From Manduca sexta (lineage: Eukaryota > Arthropoda > Insecta > Lepidoptera > Sphingidae): 64,000 nt of DNA. A program made the translations under genes and the position numbers. Every line of letters starts with the position of its first letter. The stretch's first letter is position 1. The notes beneath the pieces were generated by a model, which saw only the letters and a program-made list of their open reading frames with translations, did no database searches and was not told where the DNA came from. The DNA lies in NCBI RefSeq assembly GCF_014839805.1, contig NC_051116.1, forward strand, positions 186,001-250,000. The letters are read 5' to 3'. Positions 35,301 through 44,500 of this stretch are shown one piece after another.

Positions 35301-37992
35301 GAACGTAGACCTCTTCAAGGGAGCGCCATAATCCTGGTCTTAAGCAGTCCATGCAGTTTTAGGTATCCAGGACAAAATATATTCCATTCATGACACGCCG
35401 AAACCGAATATGCTCGAACACAACATCCTTACCTGACCAGTTGTTGCAGGTTGGACTCGGTGGCGTTGGGTCGCAGGGGTCCGACTGGGGCCAACGCCAC
35501 CTTCACTTCAGGCCAGCCGTCGAACTTCAGCTCTCCCGTCAGCTTCTCAGTCACGCACACCACGTTGAGACGGGCGCGGAATCTGGAAGGAGGAAATGAT
35601 TAATGAATATGAGCCGGTGCAAGAATACACCGCTATCTCTTATCATCATCATCGTATCTCAACGTCATCGGAACTGCAAGACGCATTGATATAATTGTAG
35701 TGATAACGCACAGCAATCACGCTAGATGGCGATAGATCATTCTAACTTGCGATGGTAGAATTTGTGTGACGCGTAGCATATATACCACCTCCGAATTAGA
35801 ACCGTTGGAGGCCTCGACGGGTCGCAACATCTGCCTGATTGAAAATCTTCCCCTTCCATAGAGGAACCCAACCAACTGTTCCTCTACAGCGGCGACAACC
35901 TTTATGTCGCTACAAATATTTGAGTTCATGATGCAAATTTTCCTTCTTCTATCCACACTCATCACCGTACATCCCTCTACCGGTGGAGATCAGAAACAAG
36001 TGGCTTTGTTCCACCAGTAAAGGATACCAAAACTTGTATCATCGTCTAATATTTAAAATCCAGGGTTATTATAGACTTGGATCTCTCCTAGCTGAATTTC
36101 GGACCCCAAACTGACCTGTTGACATTGACTCGGTAGTGCGAGACCTCGACCTTCTCCCCTCGTTGGCTGAACGCCTTAAGCTGGAACGCTGGAGTCGCCT
36201 CGCAATCACATGTGATGGTCTGGAAACATATAAATGGTTGTATATAAATAATAATAATATCAGCCCTGTATTATATATTGTCTCACTGCTGGGCACGGGC
36301 CTCCTCTACTACTAACAGGGCCTTAGTCCATCACGCTGGCCTAGTGAAGTTTGATAGAGTTTACACATCCTCTAAATTCCTATAGAGAATTTCTTAGGTA
36401 TGTAGGTTTCCTAACGATGTTTACCGTCAATGTTAAAGCAAGCGATAATTCACAAAGAAAGCACATAGTTTGGATTTTTAACCTGCGGATATTTGTCTCG
36501 GCATTCCGTTGCACTCCCAACTACGCTATCGCCGCTTCTTCATTATTTATTACATAAGATTGTGCCTTGATCCAATTATTGATTATCTCTCGCATTGACA
36601 GTGAATGAATTTCGTGAGGATACCAAATAAAGTCTCTATAAGGAATTCAGATTCCTTGCAGCCTATTGGTAGCTTAAAACCTGTCAGTAAAAGAGGCTCG
36701 TACCCAGCAGTGGGGTAGTTGGTTTTTTTTTTCTTGTTTATTTATTGCTTTGAAAGACGAGACGAGCTTGCCGTTTGCCTGATGGCAAGCGATACGACCG
36801 CCCATAAATATGTTATAATTGCGTCAGAAGGAATCGCAACACAATTAAATTTCTTGCTGTCTAAGATGGTTTACATTCAAATATAATAGTATTACTTCTA
36901 TGCTTGTTCTTGTTCTGAGATCGTTTCTAAACTATGTCTTTTCATTAAGTCTACTACAAGTTAAACACCAATTAACAGCTTGTTATAACTCTGAGGATTA
37001 ACATGATAATTAATGCCATTAGACAGTAGCACTACAAGATTTATTTGAAATCTAGTTTAAAAGGGCAATAAAGCAAAGGAAGCAGGACTCAGGATGCGTC
37101 CAGCCGCGCGTCGGTTGTCATGATCACAACATCCGCTCGGCTTCAAACGAAACGATTCTAATTGAATCGTCATTGTTACTAAATAGTCTATTGACTATTC
37201 GACTCTTATTTTTTAAGAATTGATTTTAAAATAGTCAGATATGAATTTTTACGATAAAAAAATTAACTGATTCAAATATCAGATTCCTAATTAAAACATT
37301 TTAATATGTACTTTTATTTCGTGTCAGGTTAAATATTTCATTTCATAGATATTTCAAGTAGATATTTCAGTGCAGATTTTTCGTAAGATAAAAACAAATA
37401 GATAAATAAATTATAACTTGATTAAAAAAGCATCAAATCCTAAAATTATACAACATAATTTTAATTAGTTCGTTTTATATCGAAATGATTCAGATATCAT
37501 TTCTTAGTCAAAGACTCAAGGCATAATAATATATGTGTATCATATAATAAGCTTGAAAACCAATCATATCTAAGCGACAAATGTAACGAAAATGAGTTAT
37601 ATATACATATATTTAGAATCAACATTTTTTTTCGTTACATCTAGGTTTTGAAGCTCTAGGACTATTTTAACATCATTAGACTATATTTTTATAAAGTAAA
37701 TAGTTCAATTAATATGAATTTTCTTATTTAAATCAAAACTCTCAATAGTTTTACTCAAAAGTTTACCGATTGTCGCTTAGATATTTCCCTTTCAAGCCTA
37801 GATAATACCTTGTAAACGAACTACACAAAAATATTATGAGATCCAACGCAACAACGTAAACTTTTCTCTTTCCTTTTTTTTCTATTTTTGTATACGTACC
37901 ACGTCGTCCTTTGAGTCGCACTCGCAGAAGACGTTGGAAATGTTGGGCGGATGGCTGTCCAGAGCACGCACCAGCTCCACGCCGATTCCATG
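26158..37992 (-). CDS. SMP-C2-C1 lipid-transfer-like protein gene (5' end missing)
   Basis: Seventeen minus-strand exons with consistent phases join into about 666 residues without a stop. In order: an SMP-like lipid-binding region (exons from 37992 to 34945), a C2 domain (34421 to about 31750), a basic Ser-rich linker (31568-28200), a conserved 66-residue segment and a C1 zinc finger (26846-26158). SMP plus C2 is the arrangement of C2CD2/TMEM24 proteins, which carry phosphoinositides at ER-plasma membrane contacts; C1 domains bind diacylglycerol or phospholipid. The N-terminal membrane anchor and first SMP strands are absent, and nothing suitable is seen up to the gap at 41034. I recognise the domains but not a specific named orthologue. 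The contact-site function is inferred. Confidence 0.8.
26646..26846 (-). CDS. Pre-C1 conserved segment exon
   Basis: Acceptor TCCTCTCTTAG|C, donor ACTGG|GTAAGT, 201 bp, phase 2 to phase 2. It encodes EASGFSTASARTFIHEAST, LVLETIEAGIKKHYLVP, a basic RSRWRRKGVKLH stretch and IYNEHTFIAKHLTG. The last contains the first His ligand of the C1 domain. The residues just before the C1 domain are strongly hydrophilic and conserved-looking, so this is a genuine family-specific region. Confidence 0.87.
28200..28287 (-). CDS. Linker exon of the SMP-C2-C1 gene
   Basis: Acceptor GTGTTGCAG|A, donor AGAAG|GTGGGT, 88 bp. It encodes EKALSVPNRNVYSAGASPA followed by QSGDESRTSR. Low-complexity, Ser-rich and probably disordered. 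Phases match 28509-28612 and 26646-26846. Confidence 0.78.
28509..28612 (-). CDS. Basic Ser-rich linker exon
   Basis: Acceptor CATTTGCAG|A, donor CATG|GTGAGG, 104 bp. It encodes LGRSRTRGQSLDMTDSELE then HQSRMRSISAERNTH. RxxS-type contexts (RTRGQS, RMRSIS) resemble basophilic kinase sites. In TMEM24 a basic tail controls plasma-membrane binding by phosphorylation; a similar role here is inference. Confidence 0.85.
28973..29067 (-). CDS. Polybasic linker exon
   Basis: Acceptor TTTTTTTATAG|CAA, donor GGAG|GTGAGT, 95 bp. It encodes QGDYVNNQNESVPPEPAP then RKRRRDFFGTIKRR. The cluster RKRRR and the amphipathic DFFGTIKRR look like a membrane-binding patch next to the Ser-rich exon. Confidence 0.85.
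29355..29543 (-). CDS. Acidic linker exon
   Basis: 189 bp, phase 0 to phase 0, donor ACATG|GTATGG. It encodes VELTDSGKFIEVEREAIDN, PPLQPIDYVDHSVKEK, SPNQSPGKSVRIKENGAK and ENLDM. The acceptor CGCGAAG|GTG has a poor pyrimidine tract, so the exact start is less certain than for its neighbours. Confidence 0.75.
30094..30114 (-). CDS. Possible 21-bp microexon (EPKKSIK)
   Basis: Between AATAG| and |GTAAGA lie seven codons, GAG CCC AAG AAG TCT ATT AAG. They are in phase 0 with both neighbours and basic like the surrounding linker. The acceptor is preceded by a run of A instead of pyrimidines, which weakens the case. The frame is open with or without it. Confidence 0.4.
30983..31086 (-). CDS. Post-C2 linker exon
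   Basis: Acceptor CATGTCAG|GT, donor CAGCGG|GTGAGT, 104 bp. It encodes HETQQLTASALRELEMSPAS followed by AANKSTLIIHSVQR. The first codon is completed by the G of the previous exon. The sequence is GC-rich against AT-rich introns, as for the other exons here. Confidence 0.84.
31439..31568 (-). CDS. Exon after the C2 domain
   Basis: Acceptor TGATTGCAG|TTC, donor AATG|GTATGT, 130 bp. It encodes FLFIDGPEIPELGSRPVK then ESLRTVSPQGQLTTTTKTIF. The start FLFIDG probably forms the last C2 strand, following GTLTVE of the previous exon. Confidence 0.85.
31750..31873 (-). CDS. C2 domain exon (C-terminal strands)
   Basis: Acceptor TATTGCAG|G, donor GTCGAG|GTGGGT, 124 bp. It encodes FLGLGLVGIDELLAAPSQ then QQIALQTRPMEEHDISGTL and TVE. 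The pattern F-L-G-x-G-x-V-G-I-D-E-L is the typical strand 6-7 region of a C2 fold. Confidence 0.88.
31975..32045 (-). mobile_element. SINE fragment (reverse)
   Basis: The reverse complement has GAATTTTTGCCCGATATGACG, ATAGGCTCGGCCCCCTATC and CATGGGACGGAATTAAT, the 3' half of the 57818-58075 SINE. Intronic. Confidence 0.6.
32531..32620 (-). CDS. C2 domain exon (Asp-loop strand)
   Basis: Acceptor TTTTGTTACAG|C, donor CACAG|GTATAT, 90 bp. It encodes ELSPQTAELLFEVYDR then TGPPSPGGAATQH. ELLFEVYDR is the usual C2 strand before the second calcium loop, but that loop is Gly/Pro-rich and lacks a second Asp pair. Confidence 0.87.
33648..33704 (-). pseudogene. Decayed partial duplicate of the neighbouring C2 exon
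   Basis: The 3' half of the 33775-33892 exon, its donor and about 40 bp of intron are repeated 127 bp away. The minus strand reads IAFKKETTSP then a TAG stop (33668-33670) then WEEYF, where the functional exon has Gln (CAG) in SPQWEEHF. The stop and several replacements show it is not a working alternative exon. Confidence 0.8.
33775..33892 (-). CDS. C2 domain exon (first loop)
   Basis: Acceptor TTTCCAG|GT, donor CTCTT|GTAAGT, 118 bp. It encodes KTGCIAPYCVVEMDEPPQ then RNQTAFKKETTSPQWEEHF. T-x-x-P-x-W-x-E-x-F is the hallmark strand of C2 domains. The usual acidic residue of the first loop (SDPY) is replaced (IAPY), so calcium binding is doubtful. Confidence 0.9.
34313..34421 (-). CDS. Exon joining the SMP-like region to the C2 domain
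   Basis: Acceptor TTAGTTGCAG|CAT, donor GGGG|GTGAGA, 109 bp. It encodes HDRQLYTSTPNSTVSNPGL then LGDKRLLVKVVGAKDIG. KRLLVKVVGAKDIG is the first C2 strand, and the GGKTG turn is completed by the next exon. Confidence 0.88.
34478..34675 (+). mobile_element. Dispersed SINE-like repeat
   Basis: It reads ACCTGATGGTAAGTGGAGTG, GTCGACTGACGAGAGATTAC, ATACACAGGCTGATCCGGAA and GCGGTCGCTATCCGG, the best-preserved copy of this family in the window. It lies in an intron of the minus-strand gene. Confidence 0.65.
34945..35071 (-). CDS. SMP-like region exon
   Basis: Acceptor TCTTTCCAG|C, donor TCCATG|GTGAGT, 127 bp. It encodes DIVVSALRNTNLRFNL, TPYPTCPRLRRYVDSSP and RLPLHYDSM. It follows the SMP core strands and precedes C2, as at the end of the SMP region of C2CD2-like proteins. 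Confidence 0.87.
35433..35582 (-). CDS. SMP-like region exon
   Basis: Acceptor CTTCCAG|A, donor GTCAG|GTAAGG, 150 bp. It encodes FRARLNVVCVTEKLTGEL, KFDGWPEVKVALAPVGP and LRPNATESNLQQLV. The alternating hydrophobic strands (LNVVCVT, KVALAPV) and the GEL-F-x-G-W motif support a tubular lipid-binding fold. It carries an N-x-T sequence, but the SMP side of such proteins faces the cytosol. Confidence 0.87.
36116..36219 (-). CDS. SMP-like region exon
   Basis: Acceptor TTTCCAG|ACC, donor AACAG|GTCAGT, 104 bp. It encodes TITCDCEATPAFQLKAFS then QRGEKVEVSHYRVNVN. A beta strand pair rich in alternating hydrophobic residues. Phase 0 in, phase 2 out, matching both neighbours. Confidence 0.86.
36248..36537 (-). 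mobile_element. tRNA-derived SINE (GCGATAGCCTAGTTGG family), reverse
   Basis: ATAATATCAGCCCTGTATTA starts the 3' end, and AACTACGCTATCGCCGCTT marks the tRNA-like 5' end on the reverse strand. The middle follows 57191-57507 with small deletions. Confidence 0.65.
36738..36805 (+). mobile_element. SINE-like repeat fragment
   Basis: TTTATTGCTTTGAAAGACG, then AGACGAGCTTGCCGTTTGCC and GATGGCAAGCGATACGACCG: the head of the family with copies at 16600-16895 and 43688-43825. Confidence 0.55.
37900..37992 (-). CDS. SMP-like region exon, first one visible
   Basis: Acceptor TTGTTCCAG|CAT, donor GACGTG|GTACGT, 93 bp, 31 codons. It encodes HGIGVELVRALDSHPPN then ISNVFCECDSKDDV. It starts in phase 0 after an intron, so it is not the gene start. 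The upstream exons (membrane anchor and first SMP helix) are not in 37993-41033. Confidence 0.84.
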
Positions 37993-38375
37993 CTGGAACA
38001 AGAGAAATGTACCGTAAGATTGACATTTTGGGGTTGTATTTAGCTAGTTATTGGAAAATAATACATAGTGATTTTAGCTTAGTTCGCAATGGAAGTAACA
38101 GGCGAGACGAATTTACGCAGGTTAAAACCCAAATAACATTTGACTCTATAAAGTTATGTGTGGATTTTTCTTCAATAATTATAAATATCCTTCGTATAAA
38201 AGGTGTAGGGAAACATCGTGAGGAATCTACATACGATATATATGAGAATTCCACATAAAATATTGAAGGTATATATAGTCCGCCAACTAGCAATAGGCCA
38301 GCGTGGTGGACTAAGGCAGGCTAATAGACAGTATACAATACAGGGCTGGCATAAATATTATGTAATACCAGTTAT

Positions 38376-38702
38376 GATAATAATAATGTCAGCCCTATAT
38401 TATATACTTGCCCACTGCTGAGCACGGGCCTCCTCTACTACTGAGAGGGATTAGGCCTTAGTCCACCACGCTGGCCTAGTGCGGATTGGTAGACTTCACA
38501 CACCTTCGAAATTCCTATAGAGAACTTCTCAGATGTGCAGGTTTCTTCACGATGTTTTCCTTTACCGTTAAAGCGAACGATAAATTCACAATTAATACAC
38601 ACATGATTTTTAGAAAAGTCAGAGGTGTGTGCCCTTGGGGTTTGAACCTGCGGACATTCGTCTTGGCAGTCCGTTCCACACCCAACTAGACTATCGCCGC
38701 TT
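38376..38702 (-). mobile_element. tRNA-derived SINE (GCGATAGCCTAGTTGG family), reverse, nearly full length
   Basis: About 325 bp. The 3' end is AATAATGTCAGCCCTATATT, the middle CACGATGTTTTCCTTTACCG, and the tRNA-like end is GGTTTGAACCTGCGGACATT...CTATCGCCGC. A short plus-strand piece of the same family is at 38277-38350. Confidence 0.7.
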
Positions 38703-38890
38703 CCAGTTTTGATAAGTATTTAAAAATTATAAAAATCAATCAAGATGGCGGACGTCGCATGCGATCAGTCAAAATGACATCTGTCATCGTAAATAGATTG
38801 CATGATAAATATGCAAAAAGGTCTATATACCTATAAATACGTCATGATGATCAAGGTTACTGATGAATCTTTAGTATAACTGTTGCGACA

Positions 38891-39098
38891 CTAGCTTTTG
38901 CTTCGCCCGCGTGAAGGAGTTTTAATAATAAAAGTACCGCTATATATTTTCCTGAGATAGAAAATAGCCTATAACCTTCCTAGGGTCTTAAACTATCTCC
39001 ATACCGAATTTCATGAAAGTTCGTTCAGTAGACTTTGAGAAAATCGATAACATATAGACAGACAGAAAAGAGGATTTTGTTTTATAACATGTATAGAT
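38891..39098 (+). mobile_element. Short CTAGC-type element
   Basis: It starts CTAGCTTTTGCTTCGCCCGC and ends AACATGTATAGAT. It contains GAAAGTTCGTTCAGTAGACT and AAATCGATAACATATAGACA, as in 7528-7732. Confidence 0.65.
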
Positions 39099-40147
39099 TT
39101 CTGCAAGTTACTACATTTTGCGTTTTAATATAAAATCTACAAGCGCTGGTTCCTATTATAGAACTTATAAAACATAAAATAAATGAAGTAAATTTTTAAA
39201 TGAGTGACTTCATATCTTTAAAATGTCATTGAAATAATGACTAAGTATTCTTTCTTAGCCTTTCAATTCAAATCAAAAGTTTATCTGCTTAAATCTGTTG
39301 TTAATTCGTTCCTAAATAACGCATTTTCAAATTTTGTTTCTGTTTGTTCAAGTTATTCAACGATACTTAATAAATTCTGATTTATTAAGTATCGTGGAAG
39401 TTTTTAAAGAATATTTTAGACAAATTTGATTACGAAAATCAACCTTGTCTCAGACAATCAATGCTATATAGTAGTAAATATAATCATGCCATATAGAATT
39501 AATCATTTTGGCGCCAAATGCAGAATACATAAAAATAACAGAACACATTTGAATTATGAAATGTTAAATGTTTATGGCAACTAAACAGCCGTTACTAAAC
39601 GAATATAAAATTCGAATGCGCGCCATTTTGCGCAACCAACTGTTAAAGATGGCGGATTATACAATTCATAGTGATGCAACTTATGTTAAAGTGAATGTAA
39701 ACAATTATTGTGACCAAATTATTGGTTATTGCAGTAATATAAGAGATCGTGAGCCTTGAATTCTGTAAGCTATGAACGGCAGAACTTATCTTTAATAATA
39801 TCGTTTCATGGTTACTACATAGATACTGATAAATACATTAGAAACTATGTTTGTCTGTTACGCTTTCATGGATGGAACTGAACCAATTTTGATGAAATTT
39901 GTTCCGGACGAAGCTTAAGCTCTAAGCAAGGACATAGGCTTAAGTATTGTCACCAATGGAATTGAACATTGACGAAACCTCAGGGGAAATAATCCCATAT
40001 TTTGATTCTATATATTTTTCAATACTGTTATAAAAATCTTTTAAATTGCCAATATCGCTTCCGAACATGATATTAAGAATCAATAACGCCTACATTTAGT
40101 ATATAGATTTATTCAAAATGAATAGCAAATGAAGTAATTTCTATGAT

Positions 40148-40607
40148 AATATCCATACTAATATAAAAAGCTGAAGAGTTTGTTTGTTTCAACTTGCTTA
40201 TCTTACAAACTACTGGACCGATTTAGAATTCTGTTTACACTGATAGGAAGCTAAAGTGGCAGTGGGCAGGGCACATAGCTCGTAGAACTGATAGTCGATA
40301 GGACAAGAAGGTTCTGGAGTGGAGGTCACGAACTGGCAAGCGCAGTTTCGGTGTTCACCACGAGGTGGCCAGATGACCTCATAAAAGTCGCAAGAGGTCG
40401 CTGGATGCGAGCCGCTTCCGATAGATCGTACTGGAAATCTTTGGAGAGACCCATGTTCAGCAGTGGACATCCTGATGATGATAGAAAGGAAGCTACATAA
40501 TTCTTGAGTGCTATAGGCTACTTTTTATTGCCAAGTAAATACAAAACAGGACTTTTATCCGAAAAAACAGTTTTCACGCAGGCGCAGTCGCAAGCAATAG
40601 CTAGTTC
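40148..40607 (-). mobile_element. CTAGC-type element split by a LINE relic
   Basis: The left part (CTAATATAAAAAGCTGAAGAG...ACTACTGGACCGATTT) and the right part (GAGTGCTATAGGCTAC...GCAGTCGCAAGCAATAGCTAG) belong to one reversed CTAGC-type element. The sequence 40254-40486 sits between them. Confidence 0.6.
40254..40486 (+). mobile_element. RTE-type LINE ORF2 C-terminal relic
   Basis: The plus-strand frames read LKWQWAGHIARRTDSR, a stop, DKKVLEWRSRTGKRSFG, another stop, and then after a shift VARGRWMRAASDRSYWKSL. This is the familiar C-terminal end of lepidopteran RTE-like reverse transcriptases. Stops and shifts make it dead. AGGAAGCTA is present on both sides (40245-40253 and 40487-40495), consistent with a target-site duplication. 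Confidence 0.75.
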
Positions 40608-41033
40608 CTAATAAATACCAGAACTCCAGCTTAGATAATACAATTCTTATGGTAATAATACGCATAAATAACTTAGAACTTTGGGTAAAATATTTTTATT
40701 GGATTGTTCCGGAAACGTTTCCAATATCCATATTAAGATACTCGTATTGGAGTATTGACGGCCCAATTTGGTCTTACTGTTGTTTTCGTTTGAATTCTAT
40801 GAAAGTTGATGTAGTTTTTTTGACAAATTGACTCCAATGCACCTCATGATTATGACCTCTATCAACACATCGGACTGTATGAAGCTGTATATACACAGGC
40901 TGATCCGGGACGCGAATTTTGCCGGCTACTATGCCGCCGATATAATTGAGAGGGCAGTTAGTCAGAAAAGGTGGTGCTGCTATATTCCATATTAACTAGA
41001 TTATCTTATCGTTCCTACTGATGTTTATCAAAC

Positions 41034-41533
41034 NNNNNNNNNNNNNNNNNNNNNNNNNNNNNNNNNNNNNNNNNNNNNNNNNNNNNNNNNNNNNNNNNNN
41101 NNNNNNNNNNNNNNNNNNNNNNNNNNNNNNNNNNNNNNNNNNNNNNNNNNNNNNNNNNNNNNNNNNNNNNNNNNNNNNNNNNNNNNNNNNNNNNNNNNNN
41201 NNNNNNNNNNNNNNNNNNNNNNNNNNNNNNNNNNNNNNNNNNNNNNNNNNNNNNNNNNNNNNNNNNNNNNNNNNNNNNNNNNNNNNNNNNNNNNNNNNNN
41301 NNNNNNNNNNNNNNNNNNNNNNNNNNNNNNNNNNNNNNNNNNNNNNNNNNNNNNNNNNNNNNNNNNNNNNNNNNNNNNNNNNNNNNNNNNNNNNNNNNNN
41401 NNNNNNNNNNNNNNNNNNNNNNNNNNNNNNNNNNNNNNNNNNNNNNNNNNNNNNNNNNNNNNNNNNNNNNNNNNNNNNNNNNNNNNNNNNNNNNNNNNNN
41501 NNNNNNNNNNNNNNNNNNNNNNNNNNNNNNNNN
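41034..41533. other. Assembly gap (500 N), contig C/contig D join
   Basis: Exactly 500 N. The plus-strand receptor exon is cut by it: coding sequence starts at the first base after the gap. The strand of both genes changes across this gap. Confidence 0.98.
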
Positions 41534-41573
41534 AGTTCCGCCACTGTTAAGTTGGATATCACAAGTGCACCAG
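41534..41573 (+). CDS. sns/hbs: Receptor exon: end of last Ig domain (5' part in gap)
   Basis: Begins inside the exon directly after the N run. It reads SSATVKLDITSAP, the G strand of the last Ig domain and the Pro hinge to FnIII. Donor CCAG|GTTAGT in phase 1, joining the next exon to make Asp. Confidence 0.8.
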
Positions 41574-44500
41574 GTTAGTAATATACATATTATAAAACAA
41601 AGTCCCTTTTCTGTCTGTATGTTATCGATTTTCTCAAAAGCTAGTGAACAGATTTTTATGAAATTGAATGTGGAGATAAGTTAAGACCCTGGGAAGGTTT
41701 TAGGCTACTTTATATCCCGGAAAAATTTATTCACGTGTGCGAAGTCGCGAGCAAAAGCTATTATAATAATAAAACTATTAACTAACAAGACTACCCGCAC
41801 GGTTAGAGCCACAAAAGTCAAAAATACAGTTTTAGAATGTTTTTCTGTCTGTATGTATGTTTGTACACGAATCAAGCAAAATTATTCAATACCCTTTTCA
41901 ACGATGTATAGCTAGACGTCTAACTTAAAATAAAGTCTTCATTTTATCCCGGAAATCTTTTCAAGCGGCCAGAGCTGCTAGTAAATAAATAAAGCCGTAT
42001 CCTTTTACATCAATAAAGATAAGACAGGCTAGTTTCAACGTATTAAACTCGAGGACTTGAAATCCTAAAGTGCTAATGGAGGCCGACGTGGATTCTTAAT
42101 CAATAAAAATCCGACATACCCTGTCTACCTTCCAATCTAAAGATCTAAGAGAATTTTGTTCATAATAATAAAAGAAGAAGGGTGGGTGTGAGTAGAACAG
42201 ACTACAGAGACATTGGCCATATTTTTTGTTAATTGTTGTGCGTTTTGCAAGCACGATTTGAACCCATAAAAGTCGTTGTAAAATGTAAAGACTTTATCGG
42301 AAGCATCTATGCAGTATATAATTAATACAAGGTAAAACATAAAAATAACATCAATAAAGCCTTGGCACCGCTCAACTTTACAAATAACATGTTAACGTGA
42401 TCACAAACTTCACTAACTGCAATCAAAACTTGCATATAACGCAAACAGATTGAACCAAAAGGCGAGATTCATTAAGCCCATATTTCCATTAATATATAAA
42501 GAGTTGATTACTTGGAGCCATGCCTGAACAAATATCAAAGCCAACTAAAACCAACCTCCATTCATCTATTTATATCAAATGCAAAACAGATGCTAATAAG
42601 CGTCCGTTCTAATTTCGGCTCAATACCGCGTTTTGGGCTGGCCTTATTGAATATTGAAAAGCCACCTGATGTTTGGTTCAGGCGTTACAATAGTTAAGCG
42701 GCGCGCACACGATGAATGCTGAGAAAAACTTTAAAAGTGATAGTTGCATTAGTAATTTGACAACTAGTTTATACAGGAAAGGCCAAGAGCCTCCACTGCA
42801 CGTGGTGGTAAGCGGAGTGGAATGAAGATAGAATGTCTACTGACGAGAGATAATTACGATTGCCAGTCGACACAATTACACCGGCCTGTTGGAGCCGGAT
42901 ATACACAGGCTGATCCCGCAATGCGACATACTTATGTGGGACGCTATGGCGGATTTTAAAACCTTATGTACAGTGGTCGCTCTCGGGGCGAAACAAAATA
43001 TATCCTACCACCAGCAATAGCATCATGGCCATGAAGAATATAATTATTTAAATAGCATATCTCTATTGTGTATTTATTGAAATAAACCTTTTTTAGAACA
43101 GGTGGTCGCTCTCAGGACGTATATAAAATGTATACAACCACCAGCATAAATAAATATAGTTGCTAATAGCAGTTCCATATTACAACTTAAATTTGCACAT
43201 CAGACTGTTGCTTGGTTTATTTTAAATACATTACAATAGCACCTAACAGACCCTTCCATCACTAAGTAAATATCTACAGCTCAGTTAATAATTTCGACTC
43301 AGTTGATCGCTAGTTTTTTTAATCATCTCTCGTCAGTCGCCATTCTACTGACCTCACTCTACTAACCATCAGGTACAGTGAGTCACTCTGCCGTGTCCGT
43401 ATGAAAAACAAATTTAGATAAAAGAATATATTACATACATTACGTCTTTTATTTAGCAGAGGTAGGCAGATATCACATTCCACTAGCTATTAGATCCTAT
43501 ATAATAGTGCTGAAGAACGTAATCTAACAACAGTTTCCTTTCCAGATCAAGTGATATCGCTGACGGTGTCGAACGTTACCCACAGCACGGTCACTTTAGA
43601 GTGGGTGCCAGGGTTCGACGGAGGTCTCACTTCATGGTACAGAATACGATACAGGTAAGTCGGTATTTAAATTATATTTTAGATACTTTTTACTGCTTTT
43701 AATGACGAGACAGCTTGCCGTTCGCCTGATGGTAAGCGATACGATCACTCATAAACAGTAGAAACACCAACACCTTGAATTACAAAGTATTGTTTGGTAT
43801 TCCACTGCGCTCGCCATCCTGAGATCTGAGATGTTAAGTAAATATTTTAAAAGTCTTTTTCCTTTGAGTATTATTACAAATAATTTTAGAACTATATTTT
43901 TAAACGTTATTTAAGTCTGAATAATTTAGTTTAATAACAATGTGATTGTTTTATAAGTTGATATATCTAAAATGCTAATCAATTTAACTCCTACATTTTG
44001 ATAGTTTTCTTTATTTAAAATATCTATCAAAACCCTTTCAAGTGACAATCTAGTAAACGAAAATCCAAATTCCAGAAAAATTTACGACGACGCATATAAA
44101 TATGAAGACGTGATGCCCAAAAACGCTACAACCTTCACCATCGGTGGATTAGAGAAGAGTACAGACTATGTATTCTCCATAATGGCGCTAAACAAAATTG
44201 GACAAAGCAAATATAGACCGGACGATACGAAGATTACTACACTAAGTAAGTGTTCAAGGCTTGATCTAGATTTATATTTCGATGAAATTAATGATGGAGA
44301 GAAGGCTTCGTTAATTTTGTATCTTATTACTTAGGAATTTGGTGTTTAATTTCAGTATCATTATTTAAATTCAAAGTATAGCAATTGTATTGTTCCAGAC
44401 GATTTCAAAATACCAAATAATCATCAAAATTTTGTGCAACAAATCTTAAAATGTACACAAGCTTAAGGTCTTTTAAACATACTTTGATATCAGATAACAT

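Larger units (their letters stand above)
37993..41033. other. Contig C right end: repeats, no exon found
   Basis: It should hold the missing 5' exons of the SMP-C2-C1 gene if the assembly were contiguous, but I find no acceptor/donor-bounded coding segment on the minus strand. It contains a SINE, a CTAGC-type element and a nested LINE relic. The remainder, about 39100-40140 and 40610-41033, is AT-rich DNA without visible features. Confidence 0.5.

Noticed and set aside
40210..40470. Minus-strand open frame of 86 codons
   Set aside because: Antisense of the LINE reverse-transcriptase relic at 40254-40486.
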